From REEB95 sp035648735 (GTDB lineage: Bacteria; Pseudomonadota; Alphaproteobacteria; ATCC43930; CGMCC-115725), in assembly GCA_035648735.1 (NCBI GenBank), contig DASRKX010000005.1:1-32852 (forward strand): DNA of 32,852 nucleotides. The letters run 5' to 3'. Below are positions 1 through 10,442 of this stretch, in pieces. The number at the start of each line of letters is the position of its first letter. Positions within the stretch are counted from its first letter, which is position 1. The translations under genes were made by a program, and so were the position numbers. Below the pieces are notes generated by a model. It ran no database searches. It was given only the letters and a program-made list of their open reading frames with translations, and was not told the origin of the DNA.

Positions 1-568
1 GCGTGGATTTCTTGGCGCGCAGCGCGAAGGTCGGGCCGTGGAATTTCGGCAGCGCGGCATGGCGGTCGATGCCGGCGGCCTTTTCCATGATCGGCCGGGT
101 GAGATGGTTGTCCTGGTCGATGGCCCAATTGGCGAGCGGCGCCAAAGCCGCGCCCAGCCTGCCGTTGCGGTCGGTCTCGGCCACCTGGCCGGCGAAGAAA
201 TCGCCCTTCCCGGCTTTCAGCTCCGCCGCGCGGTAGCGCAGCATGAGATGCGGGAAATCGAGATTGAACGGGTGCGGCGGGACATAGGGGCACTTCGTCA
301 TGAAGCACATGTCGCAGAGCGTGCAGGCCTCCACGACCGGCGCGTAATCCTTTTTCGGGTCGAGGCCGTCGACCTCGCCCGTCGGACCGGCGTCGATCAG
401 GTCGAAGAGCCGCGGGAAGGAATCGCACAGATTGAAGCAGCGCCGACAGCCATGGCAGATCTCGAAGACGCGGGTCATCTCGGCTTCGATCTTGGCCGCG
501 TCGTAATAGTCCGGATTGCGCCAGTCGATGGGATGACGCATCGGCGCGCCGAGGCTGCCTTCGCTCAT
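1..568 (-). CDS. 4Fe-4S dicluster (heterodisulfide-reductase-like) protein, partial
   Basis: This is the N-terminal part (about 189 residues) of a ferredoxin-like Fe-S protein; the gene runs off the left edge of the window. Two cysteine clusters are visible: C38-C41-C44-C48 and C82-C85-C88-C93, the latter ending CP as in 4Fe-4S ferredoxin folds. This suits an electron-transfer protein of the HdrC/GlpC-like Fe-S oxidoreductase group. The ATG at 568 opens with MSEGSLGAPM. It lies 66 bp downstream of the rubrerythrin gene on the same strand, so co-transcription from the Irr-associated promoter is likely. I infer that it passes electrons in an oxidative-stress pathway with the rubrerythrin, which has no rubredoxin domain of its own. 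The electron partner is not identifiable here. Confidence 0.8.
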   Translation of the reverse strand, partial: MSEGSLGAPMRHPIDWRNPDYYDAAKIEAEMTRVFEICHGCRRCFNLCDSFPRLFDLIDAGPTGEVDGLDPKKDYAPVVEACTLCDMCFMTKCPYVPPHPFNLDFPHLMLRYRAAELKAGKGDFFAGQVAETDRNGRLGAALAPLANWAIDQDNHLTRPIMEKAAGIDRHAALPKFHGPTFALRAKKST

Positions 569-634
569 GGCTTCGTCTTCAGGTCAGGGGTTGAAAAAGC
601 GGCGAGGGGCGTCGCCGCCCCTCGCGCCACCGGC

Positions 635-1051
635 TTAGAGCTGGTCGAGCGCCTTCTGGAAGCGCCCGGCATGCGATTTCTCGGCCTTGGCGAGCGTCTC
701 GAACCAGTCGGCGATCTCGTCGAAGCCTTCCTGGCGGGCGGCCTTGGCCATGCCCGGATACATGTCGGTGTATTCGTGCGTCTCGCCGGCGACCGCCGCC
801 TTGAGGTTGCTGCCGGTCGGCCCGATCGGCAATCCGGTCGCGGGGTCGCCGACCTCCGCGAGGAATTCGAGATGGCCGTGCGCATGGCCGGTCTCGCCCT
901 CGGCGGTCGAGCGGAAGACGGCGGCGACGTCGTTGAAGCCTTCGACGTCGGCCTTCTGTGCAAAATACAGGTAGCGGCGGTTGGCCTGGCTTTCGCCGGC
1001 AAACGCGTCCTTCAGGTTCTTTTCGGTCTTGGAGCCCTTCAGGGACGCCAT
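635..1051 (-). CDS. Rubrerythrin family protein (diiron, no rubredoxin domain)
   Basis: A 138-residue ferritin-like four-helix protein with the expected diiron ligands: E20, E53-x-x-H56, E90 and E124-x-x-H127. Rubrerythrins use such a site to reduce hydrogen peroxide in the cytoplasm. The C-terminal rubredoxin domain of classical rubrerythrin (about 190 residues) is missing, so an external electron donor is needed; the adjacent 4Fe-4S protein is the obvious candidate (inference). The ATG at 1051 is preceded by a strong GAGGAGG ribosome binding site. Upstream are a TTGACA -35 box and an Irr-type operator, with irr itself next. Family assignment is secure; the physiological substrate is inferred. 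Confidence 0.93.
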   Translation of the reverse strand: MASLKGSKTEKNLKDAFAGESQANRRYLYFAQKADVEGFNDVAAVFRSTAEGETGHAHGHLEFLAEVGDPATGLPIGPTGSNLKAAVAGETHEYTDMYPGMAKAARQEGFDEIADWFETLAKAEKSHAGRFQKALDQL

Positions 1052-1105
1052 GATTGTCCTCCTCGGCTGATTGAATAATCGACGGCACGGCTTCGCGCCT
1101 CGCTC

Positions 1106-1136
1106 CTTATATGAACCCGCGCCCGGGTGCTGTCAA
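1106..1136 (-). promoter_or_regulatory. Promoter of the rubrerythrin operon
   Basis: On the minus strand a perfect TTGACA (-35, 1131-1136) is followed by TATAAG (1106-1111) after 19 nt, or by an alternative CATATA (1108-1113) after 17 nt. Transcription would start near 1099, giving a leader of about 50 nt before the ATG at 1051. The ICE operator ends only 3 bp upstream of the -35 box. Confidence 0.6.
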
Positions 1137-1139
1137 CAG

Positions 1140-1156
1140 TTTAGAATGATTATAAA
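1140..1156. promoter_or_regulatory. ICE (iron control element), predicted Irr binding site
   Basis: The 17-bp element reads TTTAGAA-TGA-TTATAAA. The ICE consensus for rhizobial Irr is TTTAGAA-N3-TTCTAAA, so this site differs at one position. It lies in the irr-rubrerythrin gap directly upstream of the -35 hexamer, centred about 49 bp before the predicted transcription start. The irr gene itself is the neighbour, which strengthens the call. Confidence 0.7.
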
Positions 1157-1163
1157 TTATCCA

Positions 1164-1188
1164 GAAAAGCCAGGCCAGCAGGGCTTTT
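1164..1188 (-). terminator. Probable intrinsic terminator of irr (possibly bidirectional)
   Basis: An inverted repeat AAAAGCC (1165-1171) / GGCTTTT (1182-1188) forms a 7-bp stem with a 10-nt loop about 19 nt after the irr stop codon. On the minus strand it ends in a short T-run. The A-run on the other side would allow it to act in both directions. It separates irr from the rubrerythrin promoter. Confidence 0.5.
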
Positions 1189-1206
1189 TGTGTGGCCCGG
1201 GACCGT

Positions 1207-1644
1207 TCAGCGCCGCGATGCGGGGTCGGCGGAATCCTCGACGCGGATAATGACGTCGACGCGGCTGATGGCGCCGCCCTCGGGCGGCGCCGGCAGATTG
1301 GTCACGGCGATACGGTCGCCCGGAATGTCGAGCAGCCGGCCGGACGCTTCATAGAAGAAATGGTGGTGGTCGCTGACATTGGTGTCGAAATAGGACCGCC
1401 CGGAATTGATCACCACCTCGCGCAGCAGGCCCGCCCCGACAAACTGGTGCAGCGTGTTGTAGACGGTGGCGAGCGAGACGCGCATCTGCGCGGCCAGCGC
1501 CTCGTCGTGGAGAGCTTCGGCGCTGACATGGCGGTCGCCCTTCTCGAACAGCAGCCGGGCAAGGCCCAGGCGCTGTCGCGTCGGACGCAACTGCGCAGCG
1601 CGGAGCAATTCGAGGGCGTTGGTATAGGGGCGTTGTCCGTTCAT
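1207..1644 (-). CDS. irr: Irr, Fur-superfamily iron response regulator
   Basis: A 145-residue Fur-superfamily regulator with an N-terminal winged helix (RPTRQRLGLARLLF near residues 21-33 and the recognition-helix region SLATVYNTL at 57-65) and a C-terminal dimerisation domain. The triple histidine HHH at 93-95 within SDHHHFFYE is the Irr hallmark involved in haem and metal sensing. The N-terminal haem regulatory motif with Cys-Pro found in Bradyrhizobium Irr is absent. In Alphaproteobacteria Irr controls genes for haem synthesis, iron uptake and iron-containing proteins through ICE sites. Such a site lies just downstream, before the rubrerythrin gene. The start is the ATG at 1644. Confidence 0.9.
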   Translation of the reverse strand: MNGQRPYTNALELLRAAQLRPTRQRLGLARLLFEKGDRHVSAEALHDEALAAQMRVSLATVYNTLHQFVGAGLLREVVINSGRSYFDTNVSDHHHFFYEASGRLLDIPGDRIAVTNLPAPPEGGAISRVDVIIRVEDSADPASRR

Positions 1645-1718
1645 GGCTCGATATATAGGCGTTCTAGGCGCGGAAAGAAGGTCTAATCAATAGCTTACCG
1701 CAAACCCTGGAATAAGGC

Positions 1719-1734
1719 AAAAGCCCCGAGAGGC
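1719..1734 (-). terminator. Weak intrinsic terminator after the nitronate monooxygenase gene
   Basis: On the minus strand, 8 nt past the stop codon, a short GC hairpin (GCCT / GGGC, loop CTCG, 1723-1734, one G-T pair) is followed by TTTT. The stem is short, so this is only a candidate. The rest of 1645-1741 shows no gene. Confidence 0.35.
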
Positions 1735-1741
1735 GATCGAT

Positions 1742-3139
<1,398 letters not shown>

Positions 3140-3209
3140 CCGGTCGTTCCCTTCCTAAGAACCGCCGCCCCCCTTCATCTGGGATCGGGCGAGAGGCGGT
3201 TCAATCGCC

Positions 3210-5366
<2,157 letters not shown>

Positions 5367-5472
5367 CTTTGTCTCTCTCTTCTCTCTCGGGTGAAAGGGG
5401 TAGCGGGCGCGCGGCGCGACAGAACCTTCCGGTCCTCGCGGCGGCGGCGCCCTGGCGATGGCGTTGGGTCAA

Positions 5473-5490
5473 GGCCGGAAGCATCCGGCC
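5473..5490 (-). other. Perfect hairpin in the rpsO-pnp intergenic RNA
   Basis: GGCCGGA / TCCGGCC form a perfect 7-bp stem with a 4-nt loop (5480-5483), 14 nt after the rpsO stop. There is no T-run after it, so it is not a classical terminator. Its position matches the rpsO-pnp processing hairpin known in E. coli, although the sequences need not be related. The remainder of 5367-5504 shows no gene or clear promoter. Confidence 0.5.
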
Positions 5491-5504
5491 GGGGTCGCCG
5501 CGCG

Positions 5505-5774
5505 TCAGCGGCGAAGCCCCAAGCGCTCGATCAGCGTTTCATAACGCTTGGGTTCGACGCGCTTCAGATAGTCGAGTTGGCTGCGGCGCTGGCCGACCAT
5601 GACCAGCAGGCCGCGGCGCGAATGGAAGTCCTTGGTGTGCGTCGCCAGGTGCTCGGACAGCACCCGGATACGCTCGCTGAGGATCGCGACCTGGACTTCG
5701 GGCGAACCGGTGTCGCCTTCTTTGCGCGCATAATCGGAAATGATTTCCTGCTTGCGCAGGACCGGGATCGACAT
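5505..5774 (-). CDS. rpsO: 30S ribosomal protein S15
   Basis: An 89-residue S15, exactly the family length. It binds the central domain of 16S rRNA early in 30S assembly. Signature segments are EGDTGSPEVQVAILSERI, the loop around HTKDFHSRRGLL and the C-terminal RRSQLDYLKR. The start is the ATG at 5774, with an AGGAG-like site just upstream. It is 18 bp downstream of truB and is followed by pnp. Any autoregulatory leader would therefore have to overlap the end of truB. Confidence 0.98.
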   Translation of the reverse strand: MSIPVLRKQEIISDYARKEGDTGSPEVQVAILSERIRVLSEHLATHTKDFHSRRGLLVMVGQRRSQLDYLKRVEPKRYETLIERLGLRR

Positions 5775-5792
5775 CGTGTGGTCTCCTTGGTT

Positions 5793-6710
5793 TTAGTGAT
5801 TCATCACGCGCAGGGGGCGAATTCCCCCGGCCGCGACCTCGGCGAGCGCCACCAGCTTGCCGCCCCATGTTGCCCGGACCGTCGTGCCGTCGCCGATTTG
5901 CGCGAGGCGCGCCCGATCCTGCGGCTGCAACGGCGTCACGGCTTGGCCGCAACGCAGGGCTTTCGCCTGGTCTTCCGTCAGGGCGAGCGCCGGGATGTCG
6001 TCCAGCGCCGTCTCGATCGGAAGAAGATGCTCGGAAGCGGCGGCACTATGCCCCAGCACCCCCAGTTTATCCAGGGAAATAGCGTCTTGGAGGGTGAAGC
6101 GCCCGACCGCCAAACGGCGTAATTCGGTAACAAAAGCATGGGTTTGCAGGATTTCGCCCAGGTCGCGGACGAGACTCCGGATATAGGTTCCGGCGCCGAC
6201 CTCGGCCTCGAATTCGGCGCGGTCGCGCTCGGCGGCAATGAGGTCCAGCCGGCGGATATCGACCGGGCGCGGCGCGATGGCGACAGCGGCGCCGGCGCGG
6301 GCCAGATCATAGGCGCGCTGGCCGGCGAGCTTGATCGCGGAATAGGCGGGCGGCCGCTGCGCGATGCGGCCGATGAAGTTCGGCAGGGCGGCGCGGATCG
6401 CATCGGCATCGGGCCGGCGGTCGCTGGTCGCCACCACCGCGCCCTCGGCATCGTCGGTGGCGCGCGCCTCGCCCCAGCGCAACGCAAAGCGGTAGGTCTT
6501 CCAGCCATCCACCGCATAGGCGACGGTCTTGGTGGCTTCGCCCAGGGCGATCGGCAGCACGCCGGTCGCGAGCGGATCTAGAGTTCCGGCATGTCCGGCC
6601 TTCTGCGCGCCGATCAGGCGCTTCACCCGGGCCACCGCCGCCGCCGAGGTCAGGCCGAGAGGCTTGTCGAGCACGAGCCAGCCGTGGATCGGCGTGCCCT
6701 TACGTTTCAT
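5793..6710 (-). CDS. truB: tRNA pseudouridine(55) synthase
   Basis: A 305-residue TruB that converts U55 in the T-loop of tRNAs to pseudouridine. The N terminus GWLVLDKPLGLTS and the catalytic motif HAGTLDPLATG (nucleophile D45) are intact. A C-terminal PUA-like segment follows (roughly residues 240-305). The ATG at 6710 overlaps the rbfA stop by 4 nt (ATGA), so the two are translationally coupled. The order rbfA-truB-rpsO-pnp is standard. Confidence 0.98.
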   Translation of the reverse strand: MKRKGTPIHGWLVLDKPLGLTSAAAVARVKRLIGAQKAGHAGTLDPLATGVLPIALGEATKTVAYAVDGWKTYRFALRWGEARATDDAEGAVVATSDRRPDADAIRAALPNFIGRIAQRPPAYSAIKLAGQRAYDLARAGAAVAIAPRPVDIRRLDLIAAERDRAEFEAEVGAGTYIRSLVRDLGEILQTHAFVTELRRLAVGRFTLQDAISLDKLGVLGHSAAASEHLLPIETALDDIPALALTEDQAKALRCGQAVTPLQPQDRARLAQIGDGTTVRATWGGKLVALAEVAAGGIRPLRVMNH

Positions 6711-7123
6711 CGCCCCGAGGCTTCGTCGTCTGAATCGCCGGTGCCCGTTCCAGGCTTCAAGTCGCGCTCGACCTCGGGGCGGTGCAGCAGGGCGTTGATG
6801 TCGCTCGCCCGCTGGAAGGAATCGTCGAGCGCGAAATGCAGGATGGGCGCCACGCGCAGCTTCACCTGGCGCGCGAGCTCGCGGCGCAGGAAGCCCTCGG
6901 CGCGCTTCAGCCCGGCCATCACCTCGGGCGCATGCGATCCCCCCAGCGGCATGACGAAGGCGGTAGCGCTTTTGAGGTCAGGCGAGACGCGCACCTCGGT
7001 GATGGTGACCGCGACGCCGGCCAGATCGGGATCGCGCAACCCGTGCTCGAAGATACGCGCCAGCGCGTGGCGCATCTCTTCGCCGACGCGCAGCGGCCGG
7101 GGATTGTTCTCTCGATGCGGCAT
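6707..7123 (-). CDS. rbfA: 30S ribosome-binding factor A
   Basis: A 138-residue RbfA, a KH-fold factor that helps mature the 16S rRNA 5' end and 30S subunits. Typical segments are RVGEEMRHALARIFEHGLRD at the N terminus and LKRAEGFLRRELARQVKLR in the middle, followed by PILHFALDDSF. The acidic, Gly/Asp-rich tail (PGTGTGDSDDEAS) resembles other alphaproteobacterial forms. It starts 24 bp after the infB stop and overlaps truB by 4 nt. Confidence 0.96.
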   Translation of the reverse strand: MPHRENNPRPLRVGEEMRHALARIFEHGLRDPDLAGVAVTITEVRVSPDLKSATAFVMPLGGSHAPEVMAGLKRAEGFLRRELARQVKLRVAPILHFALDDSFQRASDINALLHRPEVERDLKPGTGTGDSDDEASGR

Positions 7124-7147
7124 GATCAGACCCGGCGAAGAACCCGC

Positions 7148-9760
7148 CTAGAGGGCGCGGGCGACCTCTTCGACCTCGAAGCACTCGATGACGTCGCCTT
7201 TTTGGATATTGTCGTAATTCTCGAAGGCCATGCCGCATTCGGTGCTTTCACGCACCTCGCGCACTTCGTCCTTGAAGCGCTTCAGCGTCTTCAGGCTGCC
7301 CTCGTGAATCACGACGTTGTCGCGCAGCAGGCGCACCTTGGCGCCGCGGCGCACGACGCCGTCGGTGACCATGCAGCCGGCGACCTTGCCGACCTTGGTG
7401 ATGTTGAAGACCTCGCGGATCTCGGCGTTGCCGAGGAAGCGTTCGCGCCGCGTCGGCGACAGCATGCCGGAGAGCGCCGCCTTCATCTCCTCGACCACCT
7501 CGTAGATGATCGAGTAGTAGCGGATCTCGACGCCGTCGCGCTTGGCCAGATCGCGCGCCTGCGGATTGGCGCGCACGTTGAAGCCGACGATGATGGCGCG
7601 CGATGCCTTGGCCAGGATCACGTCGCTTTCGTTGATGCCGCCGACCGCCGCGTGCAGGGTCCGCACCGCGACCTCGTTCGTGCCCAGCCCTTCGAGCGAG
7701 GCGACGATCGCCTCAAGCGAGCCCTGCACGTCCGATTTGACGACGACCGCCAGCTCCTTCGCCGTGCCGGCCGCGATCTGCGAGAACATCTGCTCGAGGG
7801 TGCCGCGCGCCCCGGCGGTCGCGACCTTCTGGCGCTGCATGCGCTTGCGATAATCGGCGATGTCGCGCGCCTTGCCTTCGTTCTCGGCGACGACGAAATC
7901 GTCGCCCGCAAGCGGCGTACCATTGAGGCCCAGAACCTCGATCGGCTCGGACGGCCCACCCGATTCCACGTTCTGGCCGCGATCGTTGTTGAGCGCGCGG
8001 ACGCGGCCCCATTCGCTGCCGGCGACGAAGATGTCGCCGACCCTGAGCGTGCCGCGCTTGATGAGCACGGTGGCGACCGAGCCGCGGCCGCGCTCGATCT
8101 TGGCCTCGATCACGGTGCCGTCGGCCGGACGGCTCGGATTGGCCTTGAGATCGAGGATTTCGGCTTGCAGCAGGATCGCTTCCTCGAGCTTGTCGAGGTT
8201 GGTCTTCTTGGTCGCCGAGACCTCGACGTCGAGCACGTCGCCGCCCAGCTCTTCGAGTACGATCTCGTGCTGGAGCAATTCCTGGCGCACGCGGTCGGGC
8301 TTGGCGTCCGATTTGTCGATCTTGTTGATGGCGACGATCATCGGCACCTTCGCCTCTTTGGCGTGGCGGATGGCCTCGATCGTCTGTTCCTTGATGCCGT
8401 CGTCGGCGGCGACCACCAGCACGACGATGTCGGTGACCTGCGCGCCGCGCGCGCGCATGGCGGTGAAGGCCTGGTGGCCCGGTGTGTCGATGAAGGTGAT
8501 GCGGCGACCGCCCTTCAGCGTCACCTGATAGGCGCCGATATGCTGCGTAATGCCGCCGGCCTCGCCGGAGACCACGTCGGTCGAGCGCAGCGCATCGAGC
8601 AGCGAAGTCTTGCCGTGGTCGACATGGCCCATGATGGTGACGATCGGCGGGCGCGACTCCAGCGTTTCGGGCGCGTCCTCTTCGCCCTTGAGGCCGACTT
8701 CGACGTCGGCCTCGGAGACGCGCTTGATCTTGTGGCCGAATTCGGCGGCGACCAGCTCGGCGGTGTCGGGATCGATGGTCTGGTTGATCGTCGCCATCAC
8801 GCCCATCTTCATCAGCGCCTTGATGACGTCGACGCTGCGTTCGGCCATGCGGTTGGCGAATTCCTGGACGGTGATCGCCTCGGGCACGACGACCTCGCGC
8901 ACTTGCTTCGCCGGCGGCTGCTGTTGCTGCAGTTGGTGCTGGCGCTGCTTTTCGCGTTGCCGGCGGACCGCCGCCTCGCTGCGAATCTTCTCGTTGTCCT
9001 CCTCGTTGAGGACACGCGTGACGGTCAGCTTGGTACGGCGGGCGCGCGGCTCGTCGCGCCGCGGCGCCGCGGGTGGACGCTTGACGCCGAACCCTGGACG
9101 ACGCGGCCCTTCTTCCTCTTCTTCCTCGGGCTTGACCTTACCCGCGGCCGAGAGCAGCGCGACCTTGGCGGCCGCGGCCTTGCCGGCACGCTCGGCGACG
9201 GCGATGCGCGAATCTTCCTCGGCCTTGGCCTTGCGGCGCGTCTCTTCGTCGGCGCCGCGCTTGACCTCGCCGCCCGGCGAAACGGTGTCGCCGGCACGGG
9301 CTTCCGCGGCGGTTTTCGACTCGTCGGGCCGCCGCTCGACGGCGCGGCGGCGCTCTTCGGTGCGCGCGGTTTCCGCCGTCTTGCGATCCTCTTCCTCGGT
9401 ACGGATGGCGCTCTTGAGCGCGCGAGCGCGATGGGCGCGCTCCTCGGGCGTCAGGCCTTGCGGCAGCACCACGCCGCGGCGCGGCGCGCTCGGCGCGGCG
9501 GGCGCGGCTTTGGCCGGCACCGGCGCTGCGGCCGATTTGGCCGCGGCCGCATCTTTCGCCTGCACCGCCTCGATCCGCTCGCCCAGAGTCGGGCCGCCGC
9601 CGCGCTTCTTGCGGACTTCGACCTGCACCGTCTTCGAGCGGCCATGCGGGAAGCTCTGGCGCACCGAGCCAGTCTCGATCGGCTTCCTGAGCTCGAGCTT
9701 GCCGCCGGGGCGGCCGCCCAGGCTTAACGGACGTTTTTCATCGCCTTGGTTCTCAGCCAC
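7148..9760 (-). CDS. infB: Translation initiation factor IF-2
   Basis: An 870-residue IF-2, the GTPase that brings fMet-tRNA to the 30S subunit and drives subunit joining. Residues 60-290 are a long charged, low-complexity linker rich in A, R, E and P, with a Glu run near 212-217 and a Gln run near 278-281. The IF2_N helical domain is at about 293-345. The G domain begins with GHVDHGKT (378-385), followed by DTPGHQAF and NKIDKSD. Domains II-IV then follow with the fMet-tRNA-binding C terminus. The start is GTG at 9760 with AGAGGT 9 nt upstream, 12 bp after the ylxR-L7Ae gene. Confidence 0.97.
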   Translation of the reverse strand: MAENQGDEKRPLSLGGRPGGKLELRKPIETGSVRQSFPHGRSKTVQVEVRKKRGGGPTLGERIEAVQAKDAAAAKSAAAPVPAKAAPAAPSAPRRGVVLPQGLTPEERAHRARALKSAIRTEEEDRKTAETARTEERRRAVERRPDESKTAAEARAGDTVSPGGEVKRGADEETRRKAKAEEDSRIAVAERAGKAAAAKVALLSAAGKVKPEEEEEEGPRRPGFGVKRPPAAPRRDEPRARRTKLTVTRVLNEEDNEKIRSEAAVRRQREKQRQHQLQQQQPPAKQVREVVVPEAITVQEFANRMAERSVDVIKALMKMGVMATINQTIDPDTAELVAAEFGHKIKRVSEADVEVGLKGEEDAPETLESRPPIVTIMGHVDHGKTSLLDALRSTDVVSGEAGGITQHIGAYQVTLKGGRRITFIDTPGHQAFTAMRARGAQVTDIVVLVVAADDGIKEQTIEAIRHAKEAKVPMIVAINKIDKSDAKPDRVRQELLQHEIVLEELGGDVLDVEVSATKKTNLDKLEEAILLQAEILDLKANPSRPADGTVIEAKIERGRGSVATVLIKRGTLRVGDIFVAGSEWGRVRALNNDRGQNVESGGPSEPIEVLGLNGTPLAGDDFVVAENEGKARDIADYRKRMQRQKVATAGARGTLEQMFSQIAAGTAKELAVVVKSDVQGSLEAIVASLEGLGTNEVAVRTLHAAVGGINESDVILAKASRAIIVGFNVRANPQARDLAKRDGVEIRYYSIIYEVVEEMKAALSGMLSPTRRERFLGNAEIREVFNITKVGKVAGCMVTDGVVRRGAKVRLLRDNVVIHEGSLKTLKRFKDEVREVRESTECGMAFENYDNIQKGDVIECFEVEEVARAL

Positions 9761-9772
9761 GATCCGAAACCT

Positions 9773-10435
9773 CTAACGCCCCTTCGCTTCGTTCTCGACC
9801 GCGCCGCGGAAGCCGGCGAGACGCGCCGATTCCGCGACGAAACTCTTCGCCAACCGCCCCTTGAGCAGCGCCGCATGAACGACATGCTCGCGGCCGAAGG
9901 CCTGCGCCAGCTCGGCGGCGGTCAGTCGATCCGCCATCGGCAAATCCGGCGCCAGGCGCTGCAACTTGCCGCGCCCGTCGGCCGCCCCATCGGCCGCCTC
10001 GACCAGCACCGCGGCATCGTCGTCACGCAGCGCCGCCTCGACCTTGGAGAAGCCTGCCACCGCCTGCCCCGCGCGCCGTGCCAAGCCGAGAAGCTCGATG
10101 CAGCGGCGGACCAGCAAGGCTTCGATCCGATCCGCGAGGCCCGGGCCAACGGTGACGTCGTGCCGCGCCGCACGGGCAAAGAGCCGCTTCGCCACCGCCT
10201 GCTCCACTATATCGCGGGCGGGGGTCAACCACAAACCCCGGCCCGGCAGGCGACCGGCCACATCCGGCACGATCGAATTGTCGGGTCCGACGACGAATCG
10301 CAGCAATTGCGCCTTGTCGCGACTTTCGCCGCTCACCAGGCAGCGGCGGTTCGGGCCGTCGCCGGCAGCAGCATCCGTGCGCGGCTTTCCCGGCGCCGCG
10401 GCCTTGTCGTCTGCACGGGCGGGAAGCGCGGTCAA
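9773..10435 (-). CDS. YlxR (DUF448) - L7Ae-like fusion RNA-binding protein
   Basis: A 220-residue protein joining a YlxR/DUF448 domain (about residues 25-85: RRCLVSGESRDKAQLLRFV and GRLPGRGLWLTP) to an L7Ae/YlxQ-like domain (about 105-200: ELLGLARRAGQAVAGFSKVEAAL). In Firmicutes these are two separate genes at the same place between nusA and infB; the fused form is usual in Alphaproteobacteria. The start appears to be TTG at 10435, only 7 bp after the nusA stop, with GGAG 10 nt upstream. No clear alternative lies before the YlxR domain. It probably binds structured RNA during transcription or ribosome assembly, but the exact role is not known. Confidence 0.9.
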   Translation of the reverse strand: MTALPARADDKAAAPGKPRTDAAAGDGPNRRCLVSGESRDKAQLLRFVVGPDNSIVPDVAGRLPGRGLWLTPARDIVEQAVAKRLFARAARHDVTVGPGLADRIEALLVRRCIELLGLARRAGQAVAGFSKVEAALRDDDAAVLVEAADGAADGRGKLQRLAPDLPMADRLTAAELAQAFGREHVVHAALLKGRLAKSFVAESARLAGFRGAVENEAKGR

Positions 10436-10442
10436 ATTCGGG

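Noticed and set aside
5367..5400. GA repeats before pnp as a regulatory repeat.
   Set aside because: The purine-rich run is short and is adequately explained as an extended ribosome binding region.
6782..9727. A very long plus-strand open frame opposite infB.
   Set aside because: It is an antisense shadow of infB with biased composition and no family motifs; the infB reading is unambiguous.
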